A stretch of DNA of 64,000 bases from Sphingobacterium wenxiniae (GTDB taxonomy: Bacteria > Bacteroidota > Bacteroidia > Sphingobacteriales > Sphingobacteriaceae): assembly GCF_900116225.1 (NCBI RefSeq), contig NZ_FOZZ01000013.1, positions 35,184 through 99,183 on the forward strand. The letters are read 5' to 3'. Made by a program: the position numbers and the translations under genes. How positions within the stretch are numbered: position 1 is the first letter of the stretch; each line of letters begins with the position of its first letter. Below, in pieces: positions 54,068 through 63,871 of the stretch. A model generated the notes under the pieces. The model saw only the letters and a program-made list of their open reading frames with translations. It searched no databases and was not told where the DNA came from.

Positions 54068-56932
54068 CTATGGAATATCATTTACTTTAGACCGATAAAT
54101 AGCGGCTAACTCTTTTGCTTTATCACTTTTTTCAGCAAGCTGATTCAAAAGCACCAAAGATTCCGCTTCATAAGGATAGATTTTCAACGCCTGCCGAACC
54201 AGCTCTAAAGCCTTATCGCTATTTCCGCTGTCCTTAGCCGCATACGCCTGGGTCAGCAAATCGGCTGAACGATAAAACAGCATATCCTCTTTCTTGATCT
54301 GGCTGTACAGCTGTGCTGCTTCTGTCGCTTTTCCGGCTTTGTAAAGCAACCGCACCAATCGAAGGTTATATAACGGTTCCAGACGAACGACATCAGCCTC
54401 CGCAGCGGTAAGCTTAGCCAGAAATGCATCCCTTTCCGCCAGATTGCCCAAGCCAGCATACGTTTCCGCCAACAGCAATTCAAATTCCGGACGGCTAACC
54501 TGTGAAGCTTGCAAATTACGGTATACCGGCATGAGATTTTCCAAAGCCTCTGTATACTGACCATTAGCCAGAAACACTTCTGCATACTGTCTGCGCAGGT
54601 TATAATTCTGTGGTTTCTGCGAAACTAAATAAGCCAAATCCTTGATTGGACTACTATCTCCCAGCAATGCTTTTTGCCAGGCGTAGAAAGCTACGTTATC
54701 ATCCTTCCTGTCCCGCAGGTAGGTCGAGATTTCCGAACCGTTCTTCCAGTATTCCAACGCCACTTCTAACGCTTCTTTCAGCATGCCTCTCTGGAAATAG
54801 AAGTTTCGCAACATATTGGCATTCTGTGCTTTTTCCATGTAGTCCGTTTCCAGCTCATAAGCTTTCTGATACAAAGCCGCTTGTTTTTGGATGTCAGCCG
54901 GTTCAGAAGCAACAATCAGGCTTGCCTCAACCGCATAAATCGGTGCATATTGTGTGTTAATTCCCTTAGCAAGGTTCAAACGTTCTTTAGCCAGATCAAA
55001 TTTGTGTTCGCTTATCTGATACCTTGCATACGCTAAGTGAGCAGGCAGATATTTACTATCGTATTGTAATGCTGTATCCAATAAGAGATAAGCCGACGTC
55101 AGGTCATTCTTTGAAGCCTCACTTGCCAGATTCACATACACCTGAGACCAGTTCGATGCCATAGCTTGCTTATCTCCCGCCAGATACGCTTTCTCTTTGG
55201 TAATCATATCGTGCAGAAAAGCATACATCTCAGGGTCTTTCGTCTTCAAATCAGCCGTCGTGTTCATAGATTTAAAATCCAATGGATGCACTTTGACTTC
55301 CTCAAAATAAGCCGGATAAGTCTGCGCCAAATACTCCGATTCGTTGTTCTGTGAATAGTAATCCAATGTCAGGCCATTCACCATGGCGTTATAGTACAAC
55401 GCCTTGATTTTGCGGTTTTGCTCATCGGTCAATACGCGTCCGTGAAACAGGTGGACATATTCATGTAATAATACATTCCGCTCTTCAAAAGCGCCACGCT
55501 CTGTATATTCTATAGAAGCTGCGCCACTTCCTACGCCACGAATATCCATCCATTGCCGATTATCAAAGGTCGTGTTAAAACGGAAATAAGGAGCTTTCAT
55601 CGCAATTGCCAAGTCCTCATGCAAAGGAGGGATAACGAAATCACGATGCTGCTTAACTAAAAAAGGAAAATAAACCACAGCAGTATATAACTGATTCCAC
55701 GCCATACCTTTCGCCACATTGCCCGGGTAATAGGCTACATCCGGAAAGACCTGCAAGAAATCCTGCATATTATCTATTTTAGGATTTCGATACGCTTTCA
55801 TCTTCTCCTCATACGTGGACAGGAAAGGGATACGCTTTGATTTCAATACAGCCGACAATCCATTGTGCGCTGGGCCATAGTGCTTTTTCTTCTGTAAAAT
55901 AGACAAAAACACCTGCTCCGCTTTATCCAAACGTTCTTTCCGATCCATCGCGTCAAAATCACCGTACAGTAATGAACCCCGATGCATTGCCGGCAAGACA
56001 GACTGTGGATACTTCGCTTCTACACGGTCAATAACTTGAAATGCTTCCGCTATTTTATTTGCCGTAAACAGCTCATCCGCTTCTTCCAATTCTCCGCGAA
56101 TAGCTTTCTCCTGATCATCAACATAGTCTGTAAACGTCAGATTTGTATGTCCGTTACCCAGATGCCAATGAGCCTGATAATGTAGCGGATTGATACCCAA
56201 AGCCAATTCCCATTGGGCCACCATATCATTCAATTGCGTTGCATCAATTCTTCTCCAAATAGCATAACCATAGTAAAATCGAGAATCAGCATGCAAAGGA
56301 TTTAACTTCAACCCTTGTACCAAGGTCTCTTCTGCTTCTTTAGGCTTTTGGTCCCAGAAAAAAATATCCGCCTTCAAAAAATAGCCCGATGCATCCTTTG
56401 TATCATGGGCAATCATTTTATGGGCTAAATCCAATGCTTCCGGATATTTCTTCTGCAAAAGCAATGCCCTGCCAAGGATTAAGCTTGTTTCTATATCGTT
56501 CGGGTACTTTTCCAAAAGCTGCTTCGCAAGCTGTTCGGCTTTGGTAAGTTCCCAAGCCTCAATATCCAACAAGGCGAATAAACGTTGAATGCGTAAATCA
56601 GATTTATCCGCTGCTTTTAAATGCTGAAGAGCTTTTTCAACGGCAAAGAAATCATTATTCAACCAGTGGTATTTTGCCCACAATTCGGCAGATTCCACAG
56701 CACTCAACCCTTTGTTATCCTGCAATTGATTGACTACATAATCCCACTCGCCTAATTCCAACAATCTGAGCAATGCGGAATAAGTCTGCTTCGGGTTTAG
56801 AAGGTTAGACTTATATTTTTCTTTCTCCTGTTTCAACAATGCCTGGACAGCTTTCGTATCATTCACTAAATCCTGTGCCTGCAAGGTTGTAAAACCTAAG
56901 AACAAAACAATTATAAAACGACTTAAACGCAT
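54068..56932 (-). CDS. TPR protein with HEXXH metallopeptidase signature
   Basis: 954-residue exported protein: signal peptide MRLSRFIIVLFLGFTTLQAQ (an upstream ATG at 56986 would bury it), TPR repeats in the N-terminal half (for example YFLKADIFFWDQKPKEAEE and LILGRALLLQKKYPEALDL), a middle domain with HEYVH at 490-494 and a possible third Zn ligand Glu533 in NESEYLAQ, then more TPRs to the C-terminus (for example LYKAGKATEAAQLYSQIKK). The spacing fits a gluzincin-type peptidase. It is the last gene of the SusC-SusD-S10 peptidase locus (66 bases after the carboxypeptidase), so it probably takes part in extracellular or periplasmic peptide breakdown. Catalytic activity is inferred. Confidence 0.78.
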   Translation of the reverse strand: MRLSRFIIVLFLGFTTLQAQDLVNDTKAVQALLKQEKEKYKSNLLNPKQTYSALLRLLELGEWDYVVNQLQDNKGLSAVESAELWAKYHWLNNDFFAVEKALQHLKAADKSDLRIQRLFALLDIEAWELTKAEQLAKQLLEKYPNDIETSLILGRALLLQKKYPEALDLAHKMIAHDTKDASGYFLKADIFFWDQKPKEAEETLVQGLKLNPLHADSRFYYGYAIWRRIDATQLNDMVAQWELALGINPLHYQAHWHLGNGHTNLTFTDYVDDQEKAIRGELEEADELFTANKIAEAFQVIDRVEAKYPQSVLPAMHRGSLLYGDFDAMDRKERLDKAEQVFLSILQKKKHYGPAHNGLSAVLKSKRIPFLSTYEEKMKAYRNPKIDNMQDFLQVFPDVAYYPGNVAKGMAWNQLYTAVVYFPFLVKQHRDFVIPPLHEDLAIAMKAPYFRFNTTFDNRQWMDIRGVGSGAASIEYTERGAFEERNVLLHEYVHLFHGRVLTDEQNRKIKALYYNAMVNGLTLDYYSQNNESEYLAQTYPAYFEEVKVHPLDFKSMNTTADLKTKDPEMYAFLHDMITKEKAYLAGDKQAMASNWSQVYVNLASEASKNDLTSAYLLLDTALQYDSKYLPAHLAYARYQISEHKFDLAKERLNLAKGINTQYAPIYAVEASLIVASEPADIQKQAALYQKAYELETDYMEKAQNANMLRNFYFQRGMLKEALEVALEYWKNGSEISTYLRDRKDDNVAFYAWQKALLGDSSPIKDLAYLVSQKPQNYNLRRQYAEVFLANGQYTEALENLMPVYRNLQASQVSRPEFELLLAETYAGLGNLAERDAFLAKLTAAEADVVRLEPLYNLRLVRLLYKAGKATEAAQLYSQIKKEDMLFYRSADLLTQAYAAKDSGNSDKALELVRQALKIYPYEAESLVLLNQLAEKSDKAKELAAIYRSKVNDIP

Positions 56933-56997
56933 ACTTACAATTTTAAAGAAAGCGGTGTTCAATAACGTTTCTACATCATTAAACACCGCTAATGGAA

Positions 56998-58473
56998 TTA
57001 ATATTTAGCCGGTTGATCCGGAGCTGGTAAAGAATTTTTAATAAACTGACGAATATCCTCATTCGCCTTGATTAAATCTTCTTTACGCAGATACATCATG
57101 TGACCACTTCTATACCCTTTGAAATCCATCCGTGAAGAAAGCTTACCGGAAGGATCCATCTGCCACATGTTGTATTTCGCATTGAAATAATCACATGCGC
57201 CATCGTAATAACCCGATTGAACCATTACATGCAAGAAAGGATTGGCAGCCATAGCCTGTCTAAGGCTTAGACCTGTTTTGTCATTGCTTCTATCCCATGG
57301 ATGTACAGGACCAAACATGTTATATTTCACATCGGTCTTATAGTTCAGCTCATTGAAGAAATAATAGTTAATCGCTGGGGTAAACGAATGTAACCAGGAA
57401 GTAAGCTCGGCATTATAATCCGGACGTTCCCCTCCGTCACGAAAATCTATCCCTAAATAACGAGAATCCAAACGCCCCACTGTCATGCCTTTATCCCTCA
57501 TCAGCTCTTTCCAGAACAACGAAGTAGAAATATCGAAGTTATTCTGACGGATAATCGTTTCAGAAAGTCCCGAATATTTAGCCATTTGCTTAACAAGGCG
57601 TTCTTTTGTAGCGGCATCCACACTATGTCCACGCGCCACAGCTGGCAACAATTCATCTAAAGTAAATTTTTCCACTTCCGGTAAGAACTCTTCCAAATCC
57701 CTGTTTTGAAGATCGGCCGATAAACGTTTATGGAACCAAGCCGTTGCCGCAAAATATGGCAGACGATTCGCAATGTCTACTGCTCCTTCACGCTTTATTC
57801 CTAAATCGGTTGGCGAGACAAGCACGACACCGTTCAGATACATCCATTGCGCATTTTGAAGTTCCAGAGCCAAGCCCGATACACGCGTAGTACCGTAACT
57901 TTCTCCAATTAAATACTTCGGTGAAGCCCAACGGTTATTACGGGTTACGAAGGTATTAATCCATTCAGCCAGGTATTTAATATCTGCATTCGTTCCAAAA
58001 AACAGGTTACGGTCAGCCTTTTCATCCAAAACCCGGGAATAACCCGTATTTACCGGATTCACATACACAATATCCGCCACATCCATGATAGAATAAGGAT
58101 TCTCTTTTACACCATAAGGTTGCAAAGGATACCCCTCATCATCAATATTCAATAACCGTGGACCAGTATAAGCCAAGTGCATCCATACCGAACCTGAGCC
58201 CGGGCCTCCGTTAAAAGAGATAACCAAAGGCCGCTTGTCGCGATTCTGAACATCATCCCGGGAGTAATAAGTATAGTGAACTGTCGCTACAACTTTTCCG
58301 CTATTATCCCATACGGGTTGCGTACCTGTTTTTGCGGTATAAGCAAAGCGCTGGCCGTTAGCCGTCATCTGATGTTTGGTCACCACAGCACTGTCCGCGG
58401 CAGGCACACGTTGCGCTGAAGCCGAAATACTAAAGGCTATACAGCACAACACTAAAGAAAGAACTCTTTTCAT
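56998..58473 (-). CDS. S10 family serine carboxypeptidase
   Basis: 491-residue exported serine peptidase that removes C-terminal residues from peptides. Signal peptide MKRVLSLVLCCIAFSISASAQ (the in-frame ATG at 58506 precedes it by 11 unlikely residues). Oxyanion region VISFNGGPGSGSVWMHL, nucleophile elbow LIGESYGTTRVSG, the Asp region VQSGYYDGACDYFNA, and the C-terminal His in YRSGHMMYLRKED make up a complete Ser-Asp-His set in the S10 order. It lies 57 bases downstream of SusD on the same strand, so it belongs to that locus. Confidence 0.92.
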   Translation of the reverse strand: MKRVLSLVLCCIAFSISASAQRVPAADSAVVTKHQMTANGQRFAYTAKTGTQPVWDNSGKVVATVHYTYYSRDDVQNRDKRPLVISFNGGPGSGSVWMHLAYTGPRLLNIDDEGYPLQPYGVKENPYSIMDVADIVYVNPVNTGYSRVLDEKADRNLFFGTNADIKYLAEWINTFVTRNNRWASPKYLIGESYGTTRVSGLALELQNAQWMYLNGVVLVSPTDLGIKREGAVDIANRLPYFAATAWFHKRLSADLQNRDLEEFLPEVEKFTLDELLPAVARGHSVDAATKERLVKQMAKYSGLSETIIRQNNFDISTSLFWKELMRDKGMTVGRLDSRYLGIDFRDGGERPDYNAELTSWLHSFTPAINYYFFNELNYKTDVKYNMFGPVHPWDRSNDKTGLSLRQAMAANPFLHVMVQSGYYDGACDYFNAKYNMWQMDPSGKLSSRMDFKGYRSGHMMYLRKEDLIKANEDIRQFIKNSLPAPDQPAKY

Positions 58474-58530
58474 AATTGATTTATATTTAAAAATTATTTT
58501 GTCCATAAAATAATAAAATTTCTAAACTTA

Positions 58531-60051
58531 TTACTGTTTTGTATCCCAAAAAACACGTTCCAACAGATTTGCTTTTTGTTTCACGTTCGGATTATTATTG
58601 ATCTCTGACTGTGAATAGTACAATGTACGTGGAACTTCACTATAAATCGCCAAAGGTTGGGACAAAGGTGTTAAACTCGGGTAGCCTGTCCGTCTGTAAT
58701 CTGTCCAAGGCTCGACTACTACACCAAAATTAGCAATATATTTTTCCGTAATAATCTGCTCTAGCTTTTGTTGATTGCTCCCTGTCAAAGTACCTTTCGT
58801 TGCTAAGTAGCTGCTTAAAGCCGCCTCGCTTAAACCTCCTTCTGCAAAAGAAGCACGAATACCGGCTTTAAAAAACGCATCAGCATCACCCGGTGCATCA
58901 TAAAGCAACGCAGCTTCCGCACGAATAAAGTTATATTCAGCATAAGTAAGCAATCTTGCCGGAGATGCGCCTGAGTAAGTTAACGCACCTGTTTGGATAT
59001 TGCCTTCGCTATCAATCAGCCCTGGATTAAAAGACGCTACAGAGCCGTATAGATACTCATGTAATCTGGAGTATGAGCTACTCGCACCTCCATCCAGAAC
59101 ACTTGCCCCTTTATACGTTTTAGGATTTGAATAATAAGGCGAAGGAGTAAAAAATTTCTCCCGACGCGGGTCTTCGTTACCATTCATCAACTCTACAATA
59201 TATTTGTTAGGCAAAAACTGGTTACGGAATTGTCCTAACTCTATGCTGTATACCGGATTTTGTCTTTGCGGGCTGCTTGTAAAAGCCATCTGGAAGCTAT
59301 CCTCATTGCCTTCAAAAAATTTCGCCCCGCTATTTATCAGCTCAGCGATCTTTTGTCTTGTGAACGCCGGATCTTTGGCACTGTAATGCAGATAAATCCG
59401 AAGTTTCAGCGTATTCGCAAATTTCTCCCATTTATCACGTGACGCATCCCAACTGTTTGCGTTATATATTGTACTGAAGCTGTTTGGTGATAAAGTTGAG
59501 CTTGAAGATTTAATATCAGAGATTCCTTCATCGATAAGACGAATCAAATCCGCATAGATCGCTTCATCATCATCGACCTCAGGCGTACGGTTTTCATTAT
59601 GCTGGGATGCATTGAAATAGGGAACATCGCCCCACGTATCTACCGTGATCTGATAAACATAAGCTTTCAACAGTTTCGCAACGCCTGCATAATGTGGACT
59701 ACCCTCAGCGGTAGCTTGTTCTATCAGAATAGAAATATCACTCAATGTCGTACCAAAAATAGCGACCCATTGATTATTTATATCTGAATCATTCACATTA
59801 TACCGCTCATATTCTTTAAAAGCCACATGACCATTTACAGGCCCTTGTCCGCTGAATTGCTGTGAAAACACCCCCGCAACACGAAACAAATCACTCGCTC
59901 CCAAATACCCAACATTCACAGTAACGGAAGGTAGCAATTGATTCACGCCAACTTTTGTAACACTATTTGGATCGTCATTTATATCTAAGAACGACTCACA
60001 GGAAGTGCTCAGCAATGACGTAACCAAAAGTAAACTAAATATCTTTTTCAT
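58531..60051 (-). CDS. SusD/RagB family nutrient-binding lipoprotein
   Basis: 506-residue surface lipoprotein that captures substrate and closes over its SusC partner. Lipobox STSC (Cys18), then SFLDINDDPNSVTKVGVNQLL, the typical SusD-like_2 start, TPR-like helices with LLKAYVYQITVDTWGDVPYFNAS, and LTYAEYNFIRAEAALL near residue 370. It belongs to the SusD-like subgroup often found with peptide or unknown substrates rather than starch. It lies 24 bases after the SusC gene and is followed by two peptidases. Confidence 0.93.
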   Translation of the reverse strand: MKKIFSLLLVTSLLSTSCESFLDINDDPNSVTKVGVNQLLPSVTVNVGYLGASDLFRVAGVFSQQFSGQGPVNGHVAFKEYERYNVNDSDINNQWVAIFGTTLSDISILIEQATAEGSPHYAGVAKLLKAYVYQITVDTWGDVPYFNASQHNENRTPEVDDDEAIYADLIRLIDEGISDIKSSSSTLSPNSFSTIYNANSWDASRDKWEKFANTLKLRIYLHYSAKDPAFTRQKIAELINSGAKFFEGNEDSFQMAFTSSPQRQNPVYSIELGQFRNQFLPNKYIVELMNGNEDPRREKFFTPSPYYSNPKTYKGASVLDGGASSSYSRLHEYLYGSVASFNPGLIDSEGNIQTGALTYSGASPARLLTYAEYNFIRAEAALLYDAPGDADAFFKAGIRASFAEGGLSEAALSSYLATKGTLTGSNQQKLEQIITEKYIANFGVVVEPWTDYRRTGYPSLTPLSQPLAIYSEVPRTLYYSQSEINNNPNVKQKANLLERVFWDTKQ

Positions 60052-60074
60052 ATCCTTTTTATCTAATAACTAAT

Positions 60075-63000
60075 CTATAAACTAAATCGAACACTGCCCC
60101 CAATTGTACGAGGAGTAGGTGAAAAACCAAACTCTAATCCTCTTGCATTGCTAATCCCCAACAAGTTTTGTTCTGGATCAAGATGCGGGAAATTTGGTGC
60201 ATAAGTCAACAAGTTACGTCCATACACAGATATATTAACGCTCTTAATCAAATTTTGCCCGGACAACAGCCTTGAAGGTAGTCTGTAGGTAATATTAGCC
60301 TCTCTTAATTTAAGAAAAGTTGCGTCTAATACGTAGCCTTCCCATGCGACATACTTTCCTTGCAAGCTGTAATATTGCTGAGCTGTAACATGCGTCGTGT
60401 TCGGGGTTCCGTCCTGATATACACCCTCAAACAAGTAAGGTGTTGTCACTGCGCCGGAAGCATCCACACGGGCAAATTCTGCAGTCTCTTTAGCCACACC
60501 TTGAATGCGCAAATCCCCTATAGTCCGGGACATAATATCGCCTTTGTATTTAAAATCCAACAAGAAAGAAAAGCTAAAGTCTTTATAAGAAATATCATTT
60601 GACCAGCCTAAATTAAACTTAGGATTAGGATTTCCCACCTTTTGGACATTCGAGGTTGGTCTTGGCAAACCATTCGCATTGATAATCATCTGCCCCTGAT
60701 CATTCCGTTCGTAAGCATTTGACCATATTTGTCCATACTCCTCACCCGCCACCAGTCGAATATTAGGCGAAGTAAATCCACCTATGGAAATATTATTCAC
60801 CCCCGGAGCTAACTCTTCCACAATGGACTTGAATTTTGTGAAATTGAACACCGATCTCCAGGTTACCTTATCAGATTTCACAGGAACAACGGTCAGCATC
60901 ATTTCTAAACCTTTGGTAGATAAGCTACCGGCATTGGTACGCAGAGACGTAAATCCAGAAGTCGCTGGTGATGGCACCGCAAAAATAAGATTCCGGGTAT
61001 CCCGTTTATACACCGAACCCTCGAAACCTAAACGGCCATTCCAAAACGACAATTCCGTTCCAATCTCGTACTCCCGTGTAAATTCAGGTTGCAACAATGG
61101 ATTACCAGCACCGTTATCCAAGGTATAACCAGCTAAACCATTAAAAGGGAAACTAACCAAGGTGGATACAAATCCATCGGAAGCGCTTGCTCTGGAGTAA
61201 TAGGTGTTCGTCGCATAAGGGCTTGTACCTTTACCTACTTCACCCGCATTCACCCTAATCTTTGCCATAGACAGGACATTGCTCTTCATCGAAGGAAATG
61301 CCTCTGTAAGCACAAAGCTTACTGCTGCTGCCGGATAAAATATCGAACGATTTCCTTTGGCTAAGGTCGATGAAAAATCATTTCTCGCTTTCACATTTAA
61401 AGATAAAAACGTCTTATAATCCAACACAACATCACCAAACAAACCTATAGCACGCTCCCTCGTAATCTCACCTAAAGTATTAAAAGTCAAGAAATTACTT
61501 TGATTATCAAAATCTGGCAATACAATACCCAACCCTGTCGATTGTAGATTATTTCTATTATTGGAGATGACCTCATTACCCAATGTAGCAAGTAGATTCC
61601 AATTCTCGCTCAGTGCACGGTTAGCAGTCAGTGTAAAATAAGAGTTGATATTTTTCATGGTCATACTTCTATCCACGACACCTCCTGCCCCGGCAGAACT
61701 CGTATTACCATTACTGCGAATCCCTTTGTTATCAAAGCCTTTAGAATTCATGCTGAATACATCCGCTCCGATTTTCAAATCCGCAGAAAGCCAAGTCAAA
61801 ATATCATATTTCAAATTCAGGTTACCATAGAACCTGTTCACTTCCCCTCTGTTTTTCACGTTTTCAATCGACCAGTACGGATGATCCTCCGGAGCGAACC
61901 ATAGCTGATTTCCTTCGGCGTCTTCGAATGGCATATTAGTCAAATCATAACTTCTTGGCGTGTAAATCCCTCTCCAAAGAGGGTTAGCACCTTGATTTCC
62001 CCCTTGTGTACGGTTGGAAATATTATTTACATAAGAAAACGATGTTCCAATCTTAAATTTATCGGTCAGCTGTGTAGAAACATTCGCAGATATATTATTC
62101 CGTTTTATATCATTTTTCGGAAGCAATCCTGTTTCTAAGGTATAGCCATAAGAAACACGGTAGTCAAATCGATCTGAAGCCCCGGTAAAGCTCACATCAT
62201 TTACCGAGTTAACAGAGTTTTGCATAATGTCGCTGATGTTATCAGGGTATGCCTGAAGAATTTCATCCTCACCAAACCAGTTTTTAACCGACTGACCAGC
62301 AATTTTTGCTCCCCAGGAACCAGTTACACTATTATTGTATTGCCCATTAGTACCTTGCGAATACTCATTTTGAAAATCCGGCATTCTGGAAACACTACCG
62401 ACTGCAGTATTCGTACCAAAAGAAATCTGGTTGCGTTGTCCTTTTTTTCCTTTCTTTGTCGTAATCAATATTACCCCGGAAGCTGCTCTTGAACCGTAAA
62501 GGACAGTTGCAGCAGCACCTTTCAATACATTTACAGATTCAATATCCTGTGGGTTAATATCCGAAATCCGGCTGGAATTCACGACTCCCGTATTAACAGA
62601 GTTTCCGCCACCGGAATTATCCAAAGGAATACCATCTACAACATACAAAGGCTGGTTACTCCCTGTAAAAGTTGAAAAACCACGGATAGTCACATTTGAA
62701 CCAGCAAATCCACCGCCCGCACCGCTTACTTGTACACCAGCCACTTTTCCGGCTAAGGCATTCGTAACTTCGGTAGTCGGTGCTTTCGTCAAATCATCGC
62801 CCTTTACCTCACTGATACCATATCCTAACGTTTTGCGGTCGCGTTGAATACCAAAGGAAGTCACCACTACCTCTTAAATATTTTCAGCACCTTCATCCAT
62901 CACAATACGCAAAGGTTGATTACCTGCAACTGTAATTTCTTTCGGAGAATAGCTTACGTGGGTAATAACAAGAACAGGTCTGCTTCCCTGAACTTCCAGA

Positions 63001-63320
63001 TTAAAAGTACCGTCAGTCCCTGTTTGGGTGCCCTCACTCGAGCCTCTAACTTTAACGGTTGCATTTTCAATAGGCTGCCCATCAGCATTTACCACCACAC
63101 CTCTGACACTTAATTGCTGAGAGGAGAAAGTTAAAGAAGTATTTGTCGTAGCAAAATTTGAACTGCTACTCGGCGAATAACTCAGATTTGCACTTTCAGC
63201 TTGCGCATAAGAAAGGAATATGCTCGAGCCCAGAGCAAGAACAATAAGTTGCCGTGATTTAAAATAATTTTTAGTTAGCAATTTGGGAATTGCTGAGTCT
63301 TTTGATTGTTTAGGTTTCAT
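60075..63320 (-). pseudogene. SusC/RagA family TonB-linked outer-membrane protein, interrupted by an in-frame stop
   Basis: Translocation barrel partner of SusD. With the TAA at 62874-62876 read through, the frame encodes 1080 residues: signal peptide (RQLIVLALGSSIFLSYAQA region), carboxypeptidase-D-like regulatory domain (LSVRGVVVNADGQPIENATVKV), TonB-box region EVVVTSFGIQ, plug (GVQVSGAGGGFAGSNVTIRG and VDGIPLDNSGGGNSVN) and 22-strand-type barrel ending GGSVRFSL. The stop falls after ILDEGAENI-like MDEGAENI and directly before EVVVTS, so the 148-residue first part lacks the transporter and the second part lacks a signal peptide. The start at 63320 is chosen over 63380 by the signal. A single base change (for example GAA to TAA) explains it; sequencing error is possible. 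Confidence 0.85.
62874..62876 (-). other. In-frame TAA stop codon inside the SusC gene
   Basis: The codons on both sides are in one frame: GAA AAT ATT, then TAA, then GAG GTA GTG GTG ACT. Family members normally read through here with a Glu, Asp or Gln-type residue before EVVVT. Confidence 0.9.
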
Positions 63321-63619
63321 CGAATAGTATTTTAGTTTAACATTAAAAAATAAAAACAATGTTCTTGAACAATCTTTCAAGGAGGAGGGTTAAGTAGACC
63401 TTTTCTTTCCATAATTCTATACTTTATATAATTTATATGTGCTTCAGTTTTTTAAAACTAAGCGGTACTCAATAATCATTAATAAAATGATGTAGCCGAG
63501 GTCAGTAGTCTTATATTTTAGACCAATATAAATTAAAATAATGTTAACAAAGTAGCATCTTCATTAACATTTTAACGATAGAAACAGATAAGTTTAACAA
63601 AAGACAAAATAGGTTAAAA
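63321..63619. other. AT-rich intergenic region between SusC and the rRNA terminator
   Basis: About 300 bp without a gene. It should contain the SusC promoter (minus strand), but no clear TAnnTTTG box was found. A weak inverted repeat, AATGTTAAC (63540) and TTAACATT (63563), lies near its right side. A short open frame across the rRNA end is not credible. Confidence 0.5.
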
Positions 63620-63654
63620 CGAAAGAAGCCCCTTTCAGTTTCCTGTAAGGGGCT
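63620..63654 (-). terminator. Terminator of the rRNA operon
   Basis: On the minus strand: AGCCCCTT, 12-base loop, AAGGGGCT, then TCTTTCGTTTT. It lies 13 bases beyond the 5S 3' end. Confidence 0.8.
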
Positions 63655-63666
63655 CCGTATAAAATT

Positions 63667-63773
63667 AGGCACCGACCTACTCTCCCACCTGTTACGGCAG
63701 TACCATCGGCTCTGGCGGGCTTGACTGCTCTGTTCGGAATGGGAAGAGGTAGACACCGCCGATATAGGCACCT
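63667..63773 (-). rRNA. rrf: 5S ribosomal RNA
   Basis: Minus-strand reading begins AGGTGCCTATATCGGCGGTG and ends GAGAGTAGGTCGGTGCC; the central CCATTCCGAACAGAG loop and the complementary ends (GGTGCC/GGCACC type) are typical of 5S. About 107 nt. Last gene of the operon, with a terminator behind it. Confidence 0.93.
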
Positions 63774-63871
63774 GAATATCTTTTTTTGCCAGCAGCTCAG
63801 GACATATAAGCCCCAGCCATAGCATAAACATAATCGGTAGAAAGAAGTAAGAAGGAAGACAACAACCTTCC

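Noticed and set aside
62874..62876. Programmed read-through or recoding at the SusC stop
   Set aside because: TAA is the least leaky stop, and no recoding signal or special structure was seen nearby; a mutation or error is simpler.
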